Positions 1-9,021 of a stretch of 64,000 bases of DNA are shown piece after piece. The number at the start of each line of letters is the position of its first letter. The stretch's first letter is position 1. Position numbers and translations under genes: made by a program. The stretch is from contig JAWKNO010000003.1 of NCBI GenBank assembly GCA_041391665.1, positions 1,054,001 to 1,118,000 on the forward strand. Reading direction: 5' to 3'. The stretch comes from Bacteroidia bacterium (GTDB lineage: Bacteria; Bacteroidota; Bacteroidia; J057). The notes beneath the pieces are model-generated. The model ran no database searches and was not told the DNA's origin. It saw nothing but the letters and a program-made list of their open reading frames with translations.

Positions 1-128
1 AGTGTATGGGCTTCCATGAAGAACCTCAGTGCGCGGCTGTTTGCCCTGTAGACTGCTGCGTGCCCGATCCCGATCACGAAGAGACGGAAGAGGTGCTTCT
101 GGCCAAAAAAGCCTGGATGCATATCTGA
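1..128 (+). CDS. 4Fe-4S dicluster ferredoxin, C-terminal part (5' end outside window)
   Basis: The frame that starts at base 3 stays open to a TGA at 126-128. It reads the second cluster-binding half of a small soluble electron carrier: a Cys, then GFHEEPQC, AAVCPVDCC, VPDPDHEE, and a tail ending KKAWMHI. The CMGFHEEPQC-AAVCPVDCC arrangement is the long-spaced second [4Fe-4S] motif of the YfhL-like ferredoxins common in Bacteroidota. The first half and the start codon lie upstream. A hairpin terminator follows the stop. Confidence 0.85.
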   Translation, partial: CMGFHEEPQCAAVCPVDCCVPDPDHEETEEVLLAKKAWMHI

Positions 129-151
129 CAAAACAATCTGTTGCTTAACAG

Positions 152-186
152 AAAATGGCTTCCCTTGCAGGAGGCCATTTTTTATT
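152..186 (+). terminator. Rho-independent terminator after the ferredoxin gene
   Basis: AAAATGGC-TTCC and GGAG-GCCATTTT form a GC-containing stem around a short loop, and a run of T follows. It lies 24 bp after the ferredoxin stop and directly before the gatB promoter. Confidence 0.75.
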
Positions 187-193
187 ACCTTTG
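165..193 (+). promoter_or_regulatory. Bacteroidota-type promoter for gatB
   Basis: TACCTTTG at 186-193 matches the phylum -7 consensus TAnnTTTG. A TTG at 165-167 sits 18 nt upstream, inside the range expected for the -33 element. The gatB start codon is about 30 bp downstream. The -33 element lies within the preceding terminator hairpin. Confidence 0.65.
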
Positions 194-224
194 CGCCCGA
201 GATACACAAACAACTGTTTGAATT

Positions 225-1682
225 ATGCCGACGTCCGAAATCCGTGCGCAATATCAGACTGTCATTGGGCTTGAGATACATGTGCAACTGCTGACCAATA
301 GCAAGATATTTGCACAGGAGGGTTTTTCCTTTGGTTCTCTCCCCAATCACCATGTCTCCGTAATCACAATGGCACATCCGGGTGCCCTTCCCTCAATCAA
401 TCGCCGCTGCATAGACCATGCGGTAAAGATTGGCCTGGCCACGCATTGCCAGATCAACCGCAACAGTTTTTTTGCGCGGAAAAATTATTTTTATCCCGAC
501 CTTCCCAAAGGCTATCAGATGTCGCAGGATACAGATCCCATCTGCACACACGGGTTTATCGATATTCGCACAGAATCTGGCTCGCAGCAGAAAATCCGGA
601 TCGGCCGTATTCATCTGGAAGAAGACGCGGGCAAATCCCTTCACGATCAGGATCCTCATATTTCGATGATTGACCTCAACCGGGCAGGTGTGGGTTTGGT
701 AGAAATCGTCACAGAGCCTGATCTTCGCTCTGCCGAAGATGCCGCTACCTTACTGGCTGAAATTCGAAGACTGGTTCGTTTCCTCGAAATCAGCGACGGC
801 AATATGGAGGAAGGAAGCCTGCGTTGCGACGCCAATATTTCGGTCATGCCGGTCGGAAGTGAAACCCTGGGCACACGTGTCGAGGTCAAAAATATGAATT
901 CATTTAATCACCTGACACGCGCCATTCTTTATGAAAGCGAGCGACAAATAGCCCTGATTGAAGCAGGTGGAAAAGTCGTGCAGGAAACGCGCACGTGGGA
1001 TGTCAATACCCAAAAAACCTCGCCCATGCGCCAGAAAGAAACCGCCGATGACTACCGCTATTTTCCGGAACCCGATCTTTTGCCATTGGGACTTACGGAA
1101 GAATATATAGAAAAAATCAGAAGTGAAATTCCCCGTCTCCCTCAGGAATTATATCTGGAGTACACGGAATCGCTGCAAATTGCCCACAACGAGGCAATGA
1201 CGCTTACCGAACAAAAAAACTTTGCCGATTATTTTGAGGCAATCCGCAAGCTGACTCCTTTTGAGAAAGAAGCTTCCAACTGGCTGCTGGGGCCTGTAAG
1301 AGCCTGGCTGAATGATTCCGGAAAAGAAATTGGCGATTTCCCCATTTCCACAGAAAAGCTTGCGGATCTGATCCGGCTGGTTCAGGAAGACAAGATCAGC
1401 AACCACGCAGCCAGAGACCAGGTCTTCCCGATCATGCTTGTCCGACCTGAAGAATCGCCACTTGCTATTGCCGGCGAACTGAATATATTATTGGAATCGA
1501 AGCAGGATGAGGTAGAAAATGCAATGATTGCGTTGATGAATCAGTTTCCACAGGAGACCACCCGCTACCGCTCAGGGAAAAAAGGCCTTAAAGGATTTTT
1601 TGTGGGCCATATTATGCGCCAGTTTCAGGGAAAAGCCAGTCCCAGAGAGGTCAATGATGTGGTAGAACGCATGCTTGGATGA
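225..1682 (+). CDS. gatB: Aspartyl/glutamyl-tRNA amidotransferase subunit B
   Basis: GatB is the kinase/transamidation subunit of GatCAB. The complex converts Glu-tRNA(Gln), and Asp-tRNA(Asn) where needed, to the amidated form in the cytoplasm. The 485-aa length is usual. The N-terminus reads GLEIHVQL, followed by YFYPDLPKGYQMSQ and a catalytic core with GSLRCDANIS and EVKNMNSF. The C-terminal GatB/YqeY tail domain ends in VNDVVERMLG. The ATG at 225 has an upstream consensus promoter. gatA and gatC are not in the window, which is common because the subunits are often dispersed. Confidence 0.96.
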   Translation: MPTSEIRAQYQTVIGLEIHVQLLTNSKIFAQEGFSFGSLPNHHVSVITMAHPGALPSINRRCIDHAVKIGLATHCQINRNSFFARKNYFYPDLPKGYQMSQDTDPICTHGFIDIRTESGSQQKIRIGRIHLEEDAGKSLHDQDPHISMIDLNRAGVGLVEIVTEPDLRSAEDAATLLAEIRRLVRFLEISDGNMEEGSLRCDANISVMPVGSETLGTRVEVKNMNSFNHLTRAILYESERQIALIEAGGKVVQETRTWDVNTQKTSPMRQKETADDYRYFPEPDLLPLGLTEEYIEKIRSEIPRLPQELYLEYTESLQIAHNEAMTLTEQKNFADYFEAIRKLTPFEKEASNWLLGPVRAWLNDSGKEIGDFPISTEKLADLIRLVQEDKISNHAARDQVFPIMLVRPEESPLAIAGELNILLESKQDEVENAMIALMNQFPQETTRYRSGKKGLKGFFVGHIMRQFQGKASPREVNDVVERMLG

Positions 1683-1803
1683 GCGATATTGCAGGATAAA
1701 TAAAGGAAGCCTGGCGATTTGATTGTTGAGTTTTTCATTTGTAGTATTAAATTTGGGCTTTCAGAAAACAAATTATTTTCACTGATTTTTAATTTTGACG
1801 AAT

Positions 1804-2367
1804 ATGGACCCGAGTCTGTCAGAGGTAATTAAACACATGGAAGTGCTGATGATCAAATCTATTGATTATCTAAAAACCGAGTTACATTCCATCCGGGCGG
1901 GAAAAGCAAGCCCGGCTATGATTGATAGTGTTACGGTCGAATATTACGGAACTCCTACCCCTGTCAATCAGGTAGGTACAGTTTCCGTAATAGATTCACA
2001 TACCCTTTCAGTGGTTCCGTGGGAACGAAAAATGATCCCCGCCATTGAACGCGCAATCAGAGATGCAAACCTGGGTTTTAATCCTATGAGTGACGGTGAG
2101 ATGGTTCGTATTCCGATTCCCCGTCTTACGGAAGACCGGAGAAAAGATTTGGTCAAACAGGCCAAGGCGGAAGGTGAAAAGGCGCGGGTTGCCATTCGCA
2201 AACACCGCCATGATGTGATCGGCACGTTAAAACAAATGCAAAAAGATGGAACCTCCGAAGATGCCATCAAAACTGCGGAGTCAAAAGTAGAGGAGGGCAC
2301 TAAGGATTTTATGCGTAAAGTCGATGAGGTCCTCAAGGTAAAGGAGGACGAAATCATGACTGTATAA
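1804..2367 (+). CDS. frr: Ribosome recycling factor
   Basis: RRF acts with EF-G to split the post-termination ribosome. The product is 187 aa from the ATG at 1804, close to the usual 185. The in-frame TTG three codons earlier (1795) is less likely. Family hallmarks are visible: HSIRAGKASPAMIDSVTVEYYG near the N-terminus, LSVVPWER, IPIPRLTEDRRKDLVKQAK, and the helical C-terminal arm ending in VDEVLKVKEDEIMTV. The gene follows gatB by about 120 bp in the same direction. pyrH and tsf are not adjacent. Confidence 0.96.
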   Translation: MDPSLSEVIKHMEVLMIKSIDYLKTELHSIRAGKASPAMIDSVTVEYYGTPTPVNQVGTVSVIDSHTLSVVPWERKMIPAIERAIRDANLGFNPMSDGEMVRIPIPRLTEDRRKDLVKQAKAEGEKARVAIRKHRHDVIGTLKQMQKDGTSEDAIKTAESKVEEGTKDFMRKVDEVLKVKEDEIMTV

Positions 2368-2449
2368 ACCCACTTTCAGCTAGAACGGGAGAAAATACCC
2401 TTAACCCGGCCATTTTACCTGTCCCCTCCGGAAAAACATTTCCATAACC

Positions 2450-2484
2450 GGCAAATTTGTTACCTTAGCCGAAACAAATTTGCC
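2450..2484 (+). promoter_or_regulatory. 11-bp perfect inverted repeat flanking a -7-like element
   Basis: GGCAAATTTGT (2450-2460) and ACAAATTTGCC (2474-2484) are perfect complements. The 13-bp spacer contains TACCTTAG, one mismatch from the Bacteroidota -7 consensus. The structure lies 27-61 bp before the DUF368 gene. It could be an operator overlapping the promoter, or a hairpin in the leader. The sequence alone does not decide. Confidence 0.5.
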
Positions 2485-2510
2485 TACACCTTTTTTCTGG
2501 ACGTACCAAT

Positions 2511-3428
2511 ATGAAACAAGCCCTGATCCTGTTTCTCAAGGGCCTTGGGATGGGCGCCGCGAATGTTATTCCCGGCGTTTCCGGAGGCACAATTGCTCTT
2601 ATCACGGGTATATATGAGACTTTTATCGATGCCCTGAAATCATTTGATCTGACTGCGATAAAACTTTTATTTCAGTTTAAATTCAAAGCGTTTTGGGAAC
2701 ATATCAACGGTTCTTTTCTGTCCGCAGTACTTGCCGGCGTTGCCGTCAGTATTTTCAGCCTGGCCAGGCTGCTGGAATACCTGCTTGACAAGCAGGAAGT
2801 CCCCACCATGGGCTTTTTCTTTGGACTTATTATCGTTTCTGTTTACTCAGTAGGCAGAACCATAGAAAAATGGTCTCCAGCTACCATTGTTTCTCTTGTC
2901 ATCGGCACGGGCATTGCCGTGGGTATTGCGCTCCTCGCCCCTGCCAGTGAAAACCCGGCGATGTTTTATGTTTTTCTCTGCGGAATTGTTGCGGTATGCA
3001 GTATGATTCTGCCAGGGATTTCGGGTTCGTTTGTCCTTCTGATCATGGGTAATTATGCTCTCGTACTAAGCGCCATTGGCAGATTTGACCTGGGAATATT
3101 GATTCCCCTTGGCATTGGATGTGTATTCGGACTTGTCGCCTTTTCGCACCTCCTTTCATGGGTCTTTAAAAGTTATCGCGACGAGACGATTGGCATGATG
3201 ACGGGGTTTGTGCTGGGCTCCCTCCTGGTAATTTGGCCATGGAAAGTCACCCTCACCCAAACGATTGAAAGAGTCGGTAAAGACCCCAAAGTTGCTGTAA
3301 CCGGCTTCGAATGGCATATGCCGGATTTTGGAAATCCTCAGACTTTCTGGACAATCGGGTTTATCGTCCTGGGGGGCCTGGTAATATGGGGACTGGAAAA
3401 AATGTCTTCCGGCAAAACAGAAGCATAA
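2511..3428 (+). CDS. DUF368 integral membrane protein (PopT-like undecaprenyl-phosphate translocase candidate)
   Basis: This is a 305-aa polytopic membrane protein opening with FLKGLGMGAANVIPGVSGGT, the signature of DUF368. A second related motif, MILPGISGSF, lies near residue 165. It has about eight to nine hydrophobic segments. Members of this family have been shown to recycle undecaprenyl phosphate across the cytoplasmic membrane, returning the lipid carrier for cell-wall and O-antigen synthesis. That role is known for the family and inferred here. It is transcribed alone, and the inverted repeat at 2450-2484 suggests local regulation. Confidence 0.88.
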   Translation: MKQALILFLKGLGMGAANVIPGVSGGTIALITGIYETFIDALKSFDLTAIKLLFQFKFKAFWEHINGSFLSAVLAGVAVSIFSLARLLEYLLDKQEVPTMGFFFGLIIVSVYSVGRTIEKWSPATIVSLVIGTGIAVGIALLAPASENPAMFYVFLCGIVAVCSMILPGISGSFVLLIMGNYALVLSAIGRFDLGILIPLGIGCVFGLVAFSHLLSWVFKSYRDETIGMMTGFVLGSLLVIWPWKVTLTQTIERVGKDPKVAVTGFEWHMPDFGNPQTFWTIGFIVLGGLVIWGLEKMSSGKTEA

Positions 3429-3444
3429 TTTATCCTGAAAGACT

Positions 3445-3855
3445 TCAAACCAACGGAATATTTCCTTTGGTTTTCATCGCGGTGAGTTTGTACAAAAACA
3501 ATTGTGCCATCTGGCTTGCACGCCATACGGTTTCATCTGTTTTGGGACCTTCGAAGTATTTCCTTACGGTATCATTAAACAATTCAAGCCATTTCTCAAA
3601 ATGTGCTGCTTCCAGCTCCAAACCAATATGTGGGGCAAACGGGCTGCCTCCATAGCGTTTTTCCGGATCCTCCACGCCCAATAAAACCGTTTCCCAAAAC
3701 AAGTAAATACGCGCCTTATGTGCGGGCCATTTTTCTGCACTGATACGCGAACTGAATACGGGCCCCAGCAGTTCGTCTGCCAGTGCCCGTGCGTAAAATT
3801 CATCTACCAGCAACCGGATATCTGCTGTATCTGTAATATCTTTTCTGTTATCCAT
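3445..3855 (-). CDS. Group III truncated haemoglobin
   Basis: A 136-aa single-domain globin read from the ATG at 3855. Longer readings add an unlikely N-terminus. DEFYARALADELLGPVF carries the B-helix Tyr, and FEKWLELF in the later helix follows the putative proximal His (AAHFEKW). Group III proteins bind O2/NO-type ligands and are usually linked to oxygen or nitrosative stress. The gene is downstream of, and co-directional with, the polyferredoxin operon with a 76-bp gap, so it may be the last cistron. The redox role is inferred. Confidence 0.85.
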   Translation of the reverse strand: MDNRKDITDTADIRLLVDEFYARALADELLGPVFSSRISAEKWPAHKARIYLFWETVLLGVEDPEKRYGGSPFAPHIGLELEAAHFEKWLELFNDTVRKYFEGPKTDETVWRASQMAQLFLYKLTAMKTKGNIPLV

Positions 3856-3931
3856 ACCCGCAATTACGCAAACCGGAAAACTATTCAAAATGATATGCAG
3901 CAGCCCGTGAAGAATTTATTTCCTGCGAGGC

Positions 3932-5704
3932 TTAAAACAACACTTCACTCATACGACTGCTATCGTCATTGGTGCCATTTTCCAGTGCAAGTACACCTCT
4001 TGGGCAAACTGCCGCGCAAACGCCACAACCTACGCAGGAAGAACGAACAATATTCTGCCCCTTCTGTGCATAAGCCCGGACATCTATCCCCATCTCACAA
4101 TAGGTCGAACAATTACCGCATGATATACACTGACCGCCATTGGTTGTGATGCGAAACCGGGACTTAAACCGCTGCACAATGCCCAGGTATGCTGCCAGTG
4201 GACAACCAAAACGGCACCAGGCCCGGTTGCCCAGCAATGGATAAAAACCGGTTCCGATAATCCCGGCAAACACAGAGCCAATGGCAAATCCGTACAAACC
4301 TCTGACCGAATAGCTGTTTAACCCCAAAATGGTTGACTGCCCGGTAAAATAGGTGTACAACACCAGCCCGGTCATAACCACCGAAAATACAAGTACGCCA
4401 TGTATCAGATACCTTTCGATCTGCCATGAGGATAGTTTTTTGCTCGAAAGCTGGCGGTAAGGGTCTCCCAATGTTTCTGCCAGCCCTCCACAGCCACATA
4501 CCCATGAACAATACCATCTTTTGCCGAAAAAATAAGTGATTACAGGTACTCCTATGACAAACAGGATAATTCCCCAGACCATCATCCATATACCGGCTTG
4601 TGTGGCCGAAAAAGTTGTCAGCCGATAATCAAAGAAAAACGAATAGTCCAACGGCCACATATTCTTCAAATCCTGCTCAGGAAGATTGAGATTGTGCAAT
4701 ACCTGTGGAATGAGAAAGGCAAAAGCTATCTGGAAAAACATGACCGATGCGGTCCGCACGATATGATATTTGCTGTGCCGATATTTGGTAAACATCCTGA
4801 TACCCATCACAATAATCGCGACCGTGTACAGGAAGCCATACATAAACCACCGGTCTGCCGGGGCACCTTTGCGGAGCAAACCGGAAACAGGATCGGCGAG
4901 GGAAACCCATTCGGCGATATAGGCGTGTTTGAAATAAAGAAGAATGTAAAACCCGATCAGAAAGGCACCCGCCAAAATGCCGACAATCCCCCGCGAAGTC
5001 GCCGAGCTGTGGTAGATGCCATTGTGTTTAATACCCGGCATCCCGTCAAAAAAGGCGGGAAATATCCAGAACAAAGCCCCTATCGTGCCTATGACCACGA
5101 TAAAAAAGAAAAAAACAAACGGGTTTTCCCAATATGCTCCTTTCGCCATAGTCTTTGCCATGGCAAAGAGGTAATCCTGGGCATCGTAGTCGGAGATGAG
5201 AAAATTGCCGGCGTAGCCATTGATTGCACCATTGATGCCATCACGGACTTTCTGTTTCAGCTCGTCTTCATTGCCGGCAGACTGCCCGACCAGCCAGTTT
5301 GAATAAGCAACGACGGTTTCCCGCATGTCTTCCTTCACCAAAGCAATGGCCTGGTCATAAGAGTCCTGCGAAACGGAGAGATTTCTGTCATCGCCGCCTA
5401 CTGCTGTCTGTACAAATTGCTCGATGGTTTCTTCCGGCAGTCCATACTGTTTCCGGACCCGATCATTGGTCAGGTCAATCACTGCACTGGCAGCTCCCAG
5501 AAAAGTAAATTTGGAACTGAATTCACGGCCTTTCAATTGCTGTAATTCTTCCAGCAGAATTTCTCTGTGCGAGTCTTTCAGTTTGCCTGACAGTGTCTCC
5601 AGGCCTGCATCGGTGACCTCGTACTTGCTGAGCAAAAGTAAAGAGACAAATGTCAGCAAAGCGGCTATAAATATGCCTAAACCGGCTTTTTGTAAGTATT
5701 TCAT
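3932..5704 (-). CDS. Membrane polyferredoxin (NapH/NosR/CcoG-like 4Fe-4S protein)
   Basis: 590 aa. A first transmembrane segment (residues 8-26) is followed by an extracytoplasmic region to about residue 190, then several membrane helices. Paired cysteine motifs RWYCSWVCGCGG (about 396) and AWCRFGCP (about 496) are typical of NapH/NosR cores. Two classical [4Fe-4S] motifs follow: CISCGNCSTYC (526) and CVGCGVCAAVCP (557). It probably passes electrons across or along the membrane. It is the third cistron after the DUF547 and FAD genes, 4 bp downstream of the latter, which suggests the flavoprotein is its electron partner. No nos or nap genes are nearby, so the acceptor is unknown. Confidence 0.85.
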   Translation of the reverse strand: MKYLQKAGLGIFIAALLTFVSLLLLSKYEVTDAGLETLSGKLKDSHREILLEELQQLKGREFSSKFTFLGAASAVIDLTNDRVRKQYGLPEETIEQFVQTAVGGDDRNLSVSQDSYDQAIALVKEDMRETVVAYSNWLVGQSAGNEDELKQKVRDGINGAINGYAGNFLISDYDAQDYLFAMAKTMAKGAYWENPFVFFFFIVVIGTIGALFWIFPAFFDGMPGIKHNGIYHSSATSRGIVGILAGAFLIGFYILLYFKHAYIAEWVSLADPVSGLLRKGAPADRWFMYGFLYTVAIIVMGIRMFTKYRHSKYHIVRTASVMFFQIAFAFLIPQVLHNLNLPEQDLKNMWPLDYSFFFDYRLTTFSATQAGIWMMVWGIILFVIGVPVITYFFGKRWYCSWVCGCGGLAETLGDPYRQLSSKKLSSWQIERYLIHGVLVFSVVMTGLVLYTYFTGQSTILGLNSYSVRGLYGFAIGSVFAGIIGTGFYPLLGNRAWCRFGCPLAAYLGIVQRFKSRFRITTNGGQCISCGNCSTYCEMGIDVRAYAQKGQNIVRSSCVGCGVCAAVCPRGVLALENGTNDDSSRMSEVLF

Positions 5705-5708
5705 TTTT

Positions 5709-7052
5709 CTAAGCTTTTAACGAGGCCCACATATTTTTCCAGCTTCTCTTGCGAAGAAGCTGAAGATTACGCCCGGGGTTTTGTTGATTGTAAAGATTGA
5801 CGACTTCTGATTCGTATTGAGTAAAAAACTCAGGGTCAAAATTGGCTGCGCCAAGATTCTGCAGCACTTCTTCGATATGAGCGCCTGATTCTATCCACTT
5901 ATGACATACATTCTGCCTGTAGCGGATACCCATAAGATTAAAGCCAAGTATCTTTGAATCTTCTGCCGAATACACCAGCCGAATGGATTTATTCTCTTTA
6001 GGGTGTTTCCAGAACAGATGTTTTTCTCCTGACTGGATTGCGTTTCCGACTGCCCCATAGACCTGATACTCCATATCCATAAACTTTGCGGAGTTAAACC
6101 AGGTAGTCTGCTTGTAAACCGTAGGTTGTCCGCACAGCGTTTTTGCGAGCACTGGTCCCATGAGCTTTCCGGTGTACCATACGGCTTCAAGGCCTCTTCT
6201 GCCCGGCAATGGATTACGCAACTCCGCACAATCGCCAACTGCATATATATCCTCCATATTTGTCTGGAGAAAATCGTCAACGAGAAAACCACGGGCGGTT
6301 TCGATTTCCGTGTTTTTCGCCAGAGATATATTTGGGGAAACGCCCGCGGTAAGTCCCACAAACTGACAGGCAATCTCCTCGCCTTTATCAGTTACGACAG
6401 CCCTCACCCTGCCATTTTCATCGGGCAGTATTTCCTTCAAACTCGTTTGAAGCCGGAGGTCAATTCCTTGCTGAGCATAAATCTCCTGATTAATCATCTC
6501 TGACTCCTCCGGCGGCATGACTATATTCCAGAAGCTTTTTTCTCTCACCAGAAAAGTCACCGGAATGTGCCGTGAGTGAAACATTTCCGCTAGTTCGATC
6601 CCGATAAGTCCGCCCCCGACGATGACTGCATGCGTTAAGTCCTTCGAATAGGTTTCGATAGCATCCAGATCCTGCTTGCTTACCATTCCGGTTACGCCGT
6701 CGAGCTCCTGCCCGGGCCAGCCATATTTGTTGGACAAGGAGCCGGTAGCCAATACAAGCTTATCGTAGGTCATGTTGGTCCCGTCGCTAAACAAAAGGGC
6801 TTTATTCTCGGGAGAAATGGCCACAACAAATTTTTTGACAAGGTTGATCCGGTTTTTTTTCCAAAACCAGGGTTCGTAGGGTTGGGTATGCTCAAACTTC
6901 ATATGGCCCATGTAGATGTACATGAGCGCTGTGCGGGACCAAAAGTAATCCGTCTCCCCCGAAATGACGGTTACCTCATGCTGGCTGAGTTTGCGGACAT
7001 GTCTTGCCACAGAAATTCCGGCAATTCCATTTCCAATAATGACAATATGCAT
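5709..7052 (-). CDS. NAD(P)/FAD-dependent pyridine nucleotide-disulphide family oxidoreductase
   Basis: 447 aa from the ATG at 7052, chosen because the FAD-binding motif IIGNGIAG follows at once. A second nucleotide-binding motif, VIVGGGLIGIELAEM, lies near residue 145, and the FAD-contacting YAVGDCAEL near 275. This is the layout of NirB-type/ferredoxin-reductase-like flavoproteins. A long C-terminal domain (about 330-447) follows that I do not recognise. The gene is sandwiched between DUF547 (13 bp gap) and the polyferredoxin (4 bp gap), so it probably feeds electrons from NAD(P)H into the membrane iron-sulphur protein. The substrate is unknown. Confidence 0.86.
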   Translation of the reverse strand: MHIVIIGNGIAGISVARHVRKLSQHEVTVISGETDYFWSRTALMYIYMGHMKFEHTQPYEPWFWKKNRINLVKKFVVAISPENKALLFSDGTNMTYDKLVLATGSLSNKYGWPGQELDGVTGMVSKQDLDAIETYSKDLTHAVIVGGGLIGIELAEMFHSRHIPVTFLVREKSFWNIVMPPEESEMINQEIYAQQGIDLRLQTSLKEILPDENGRVRAVVTDKGEEIACQFVGLTAGVSPNISLAKNTEIETARGFLVDDFLQTNMEDIYAVGDCAELRNPLPGRRGLEAVWYTGKLMGPVLAKTLCGQPTVYKQTTWFNSAKFMDMEYQVYGAVGNAIQSGEKHLFWKHPKENKSIRLVYSAEDSKILGFNLMGIRYRQNVCHKWIESGAHIEEVLQNLGAANFDPEFFTQYESEVVNLYNQQNPGRNLQLLRKRSWKNMWASLKA

Positions 7053-7065
7053 AGTGATAAAAATT

Positions 7066-7842
7066 TCAGGGTTGATCGTTGAGAGACCAGTCGTAATCAA
7101 GATACGATATATTCGCATCGTCCTGAATCTGTATTGGGGCGTACTGATTCAGATATTCAATTAATGTACTATGTCGGATAAAATCTTCTTTAAACCATGA
7201 AAAAATTGGCGATAATTTAACTTCTTCTGCGGTAATCTGGTTTCTTAGCGGCTCGCGGAGAAATCGCTGTGCCTGAGAAGTAAGTTGTGACTCCAGTTTT
7301 TGGGGTGTATAAGCCTCATTACGCAATACCGGGCAGGATTTTGATGCACAATTGATCGCGAAGTGAATTCTTGGCTCGTCAAACTCCCGCCTCAGGATAG
7401 AATGTTCGATCTGATCCAGACTGGCGGGTTCGCCGCCTATGGTAAAAAATTCTTTATGCCAGATGGTTGCAACTCCCGGTATCGTATTCAGATCACGGAT
7501 ACTGCGGGGCCGGTAATTGTCAATAATCACTTTGACGGTAAAAGCATTATAGGCATTGATCCAGTAGGCGAGTTTTTCTGCTTCAGACCATTGAGGTGAG
7601 GGAGGATGATGGCTGAGCAGGTCCAGGTACTCTTCCAGCCGGGACTGTTTTTGAATAAATCCTTCATAATTGACAATACCCACACTGTCCACATTCTCAG
7701 CCAGCAATTCATTCCAAATAGAATGATTTATGGCCGGAGCATCATTTTTGCCTGCCGGTGTTTTTTTATAATTATGGCAGGAGAGCAGGGAAATACACAG
7801 GAAAGTAACCATCGGGAAAAACCCTAAAAAAACATTATTCAT
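7066..7842 (-). CDS. DUF547 domain lipoprotein
   Basis: 258 aa from the ATG at 7842. The upstream TTG is a weaker option. A hydrophobic leader ends in a lipobox (SLLSC), so it should be a lipoprotein. The body carries the DUF547 pattern: LAYWINAYNAFTVKVI, then HFAINCASKSCPVLRNEAY and a C-terminal DYDWSLND. DUF547 resembles a cysteine-protease/transglutaminase-like fold, but no activity is established here. It is the first gene of a three-gene operon with the FAD oxidoreductase and polyferredoxin. Confidence 0.85.
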   Translation of the reverse strand: MNNVFLGFFPMVTFLCISLLSCHNYKKTPAGKNDAPAINHSIWNELLAENVDSVGIVNYEGFIQKQSRLEEYLDLLSHHPPSPQWSEAEKLAYWINAYNAFTVKVIIDNYRPRSIRDLNTIPGVATIWHKEFFTIGGEPASLDQIEHSILRREFDEPRIHFAINCASKSCPVLRNEAYTPQKLESQLTSQAQRFLREPLRNQITAEEVKLSPIFSWFKEDFIRHSTLIEYLNQYAPIQIQDDANISYLDYDWSLNDQP

Positions 7843-7908
7843 GAGCAAATCTGATTGGGTAACGCAGGCAATATTAGTTGTGGTATAAAACCTGATGTGT
7901 CTGCTGGC

Positions 7909-9018
7909 TTACGATTTGCGAAATAAACTGAACCCGCCATTTGCAGGCAGATGAATGGAACCTGTAACCAGATCGCTTTTTGCGCCGGTCACTGAAGCGA
8001 GTGTGGTGGTTTTTCCTGTGAGCGTTCGCAATCCCAGAAAGGCAAAAACGATCGCTTCTTTATAATCTACAATATCGTCAGAGACATGGCTGTCCAGAGA
8101 TACTGCCAATGCTTTTAATTCTTTTTCAAGGCATTCAATCAGAAACTGATTGTGCCTGCCTCCGCCTGTTGCCAGCATTTTGATCCCTGTTGCACCTACC
8201 AGCGATACGGCGAGTCTGATCTGCCGCGCAATATGCAGGGTACAGGTATGTAAAAGGTCTGCCAGGGGATAATCGAAAGCATTGATCACCGGCAAAGCCT
8301 CTTCTTCTACCCATTCCCAACCCAGGCTTTTGGGAAATGGCTGACTGTAAAATGCCAGAGAATCCAGTGCGTCAAGTAATTCTGTCTGTAAAACTCCCGA
8401 TCTGGCCATTGCTCCTCCTGGATCATAATCGGTGGCGTGTTGTGGGTAGCGCGTTGTGTAAAGGTGGTTGAGCAGAATATTGCATGGCGAAACGTCAAAT
8501 GCTTTACCCTGAAAAGTGAGATTGCTAAATCCCCCCAGGTTAAGAAAAAGCTGATGGTCGGGAAATAAATATTTTTCTCCCAGGGGAACCAGCGGTGCGC
8601 CTTCTCCGCCTCTGGCAACATCTTTATTCCGGAAATTGGTCACCAGCGGGCAGGGCAACCAGGAAACCAGCGTTTCCCCATCGCCGATTTGTACCGTATA
8701 GTTTTTATAGGGTCGGTGAAAAATTGTCTGCCCATGTGCAGCAACAAAGTCGGGGGTAAGATTATGTCTGTCGATAAATTCACGGATCGAACGCCCCAGC
8801 CAGTGGCCGAAGTACACATGAGTTTTGGCAAAAATCTCAGCATTTTGAGCAGGCAGATGCAGGAGACGGGCTTTCCATTCCGGGTCAATGGGCAGCGCCT
8901 CTGCCAGATCCAGCGAGAACGTATAGCGATCGTTTTCTTCGGTAAATGTGCAATATGCGAGATCGAGGGCATCCATCGACGTGCCACTCATTGCACCGAT
9001 TCCGCGATAGGTTGTCAT
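7909..9018 (-). CDS. anmK: Anhydro-N-acetylmuramic acid kinase
   Basis: AnmK opens and phosphorylates 1,6-anhydro-MurNAc to MurNAc-6-phosphate in peptidoglycan recycling. The 369-aa length is typical. Diagnostic motifs are GAMSGTSMDALD at the N-terminus (phosphate-binding), AHGQTIFHRP (about 95), LNLGGFSNLT, and TGGGRHNQFL (about 283) of the ASKHA fold. It starts 3 bp after the yciO stop, so the two form an operon. murQ is not visible nearby. Confidence 0.94.
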   Translation of the reverse strand: MTTYRGIGAMSGTSMDALDLAYCTFTEENDRYTFSLDLAEALPIDPEWKARLLHLPAQNAEIFAKTHVYFGHWLGRSIREFIDRHNLTPDFVAAHGQTIFHRPYKNYTVQIGDGETLVSWLPCPLVTNFRNKDVARGGEGAPLVPLGEKYLFPDHQLFLNLGGFSNLTFQGKAFDVSPCNILLNHLYTTRYPQHATDYDPGGAMARSGVLQTELLDALDSLAFYSQPFPKSLGWEWVEEEALPVINAFDYPLADLLHTCTLHIARQIRLAVSLVGATGIKMLATGGGRHNQFLIECLEKELKALAVSLDSHVSDDIVDYKEAIVFAFLGLRTLTGKTTTLASVTGAKSDLVTGSIHLPANGGFSLFRKS

Positions 9019-9021
9019 AGA

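Noticed and set aside
4598..5302. 234-codon plus-strand ORF
   Set aside because: It is antisense to the membrane polyferredoxin; Lys/Arg-rich with no motifs.
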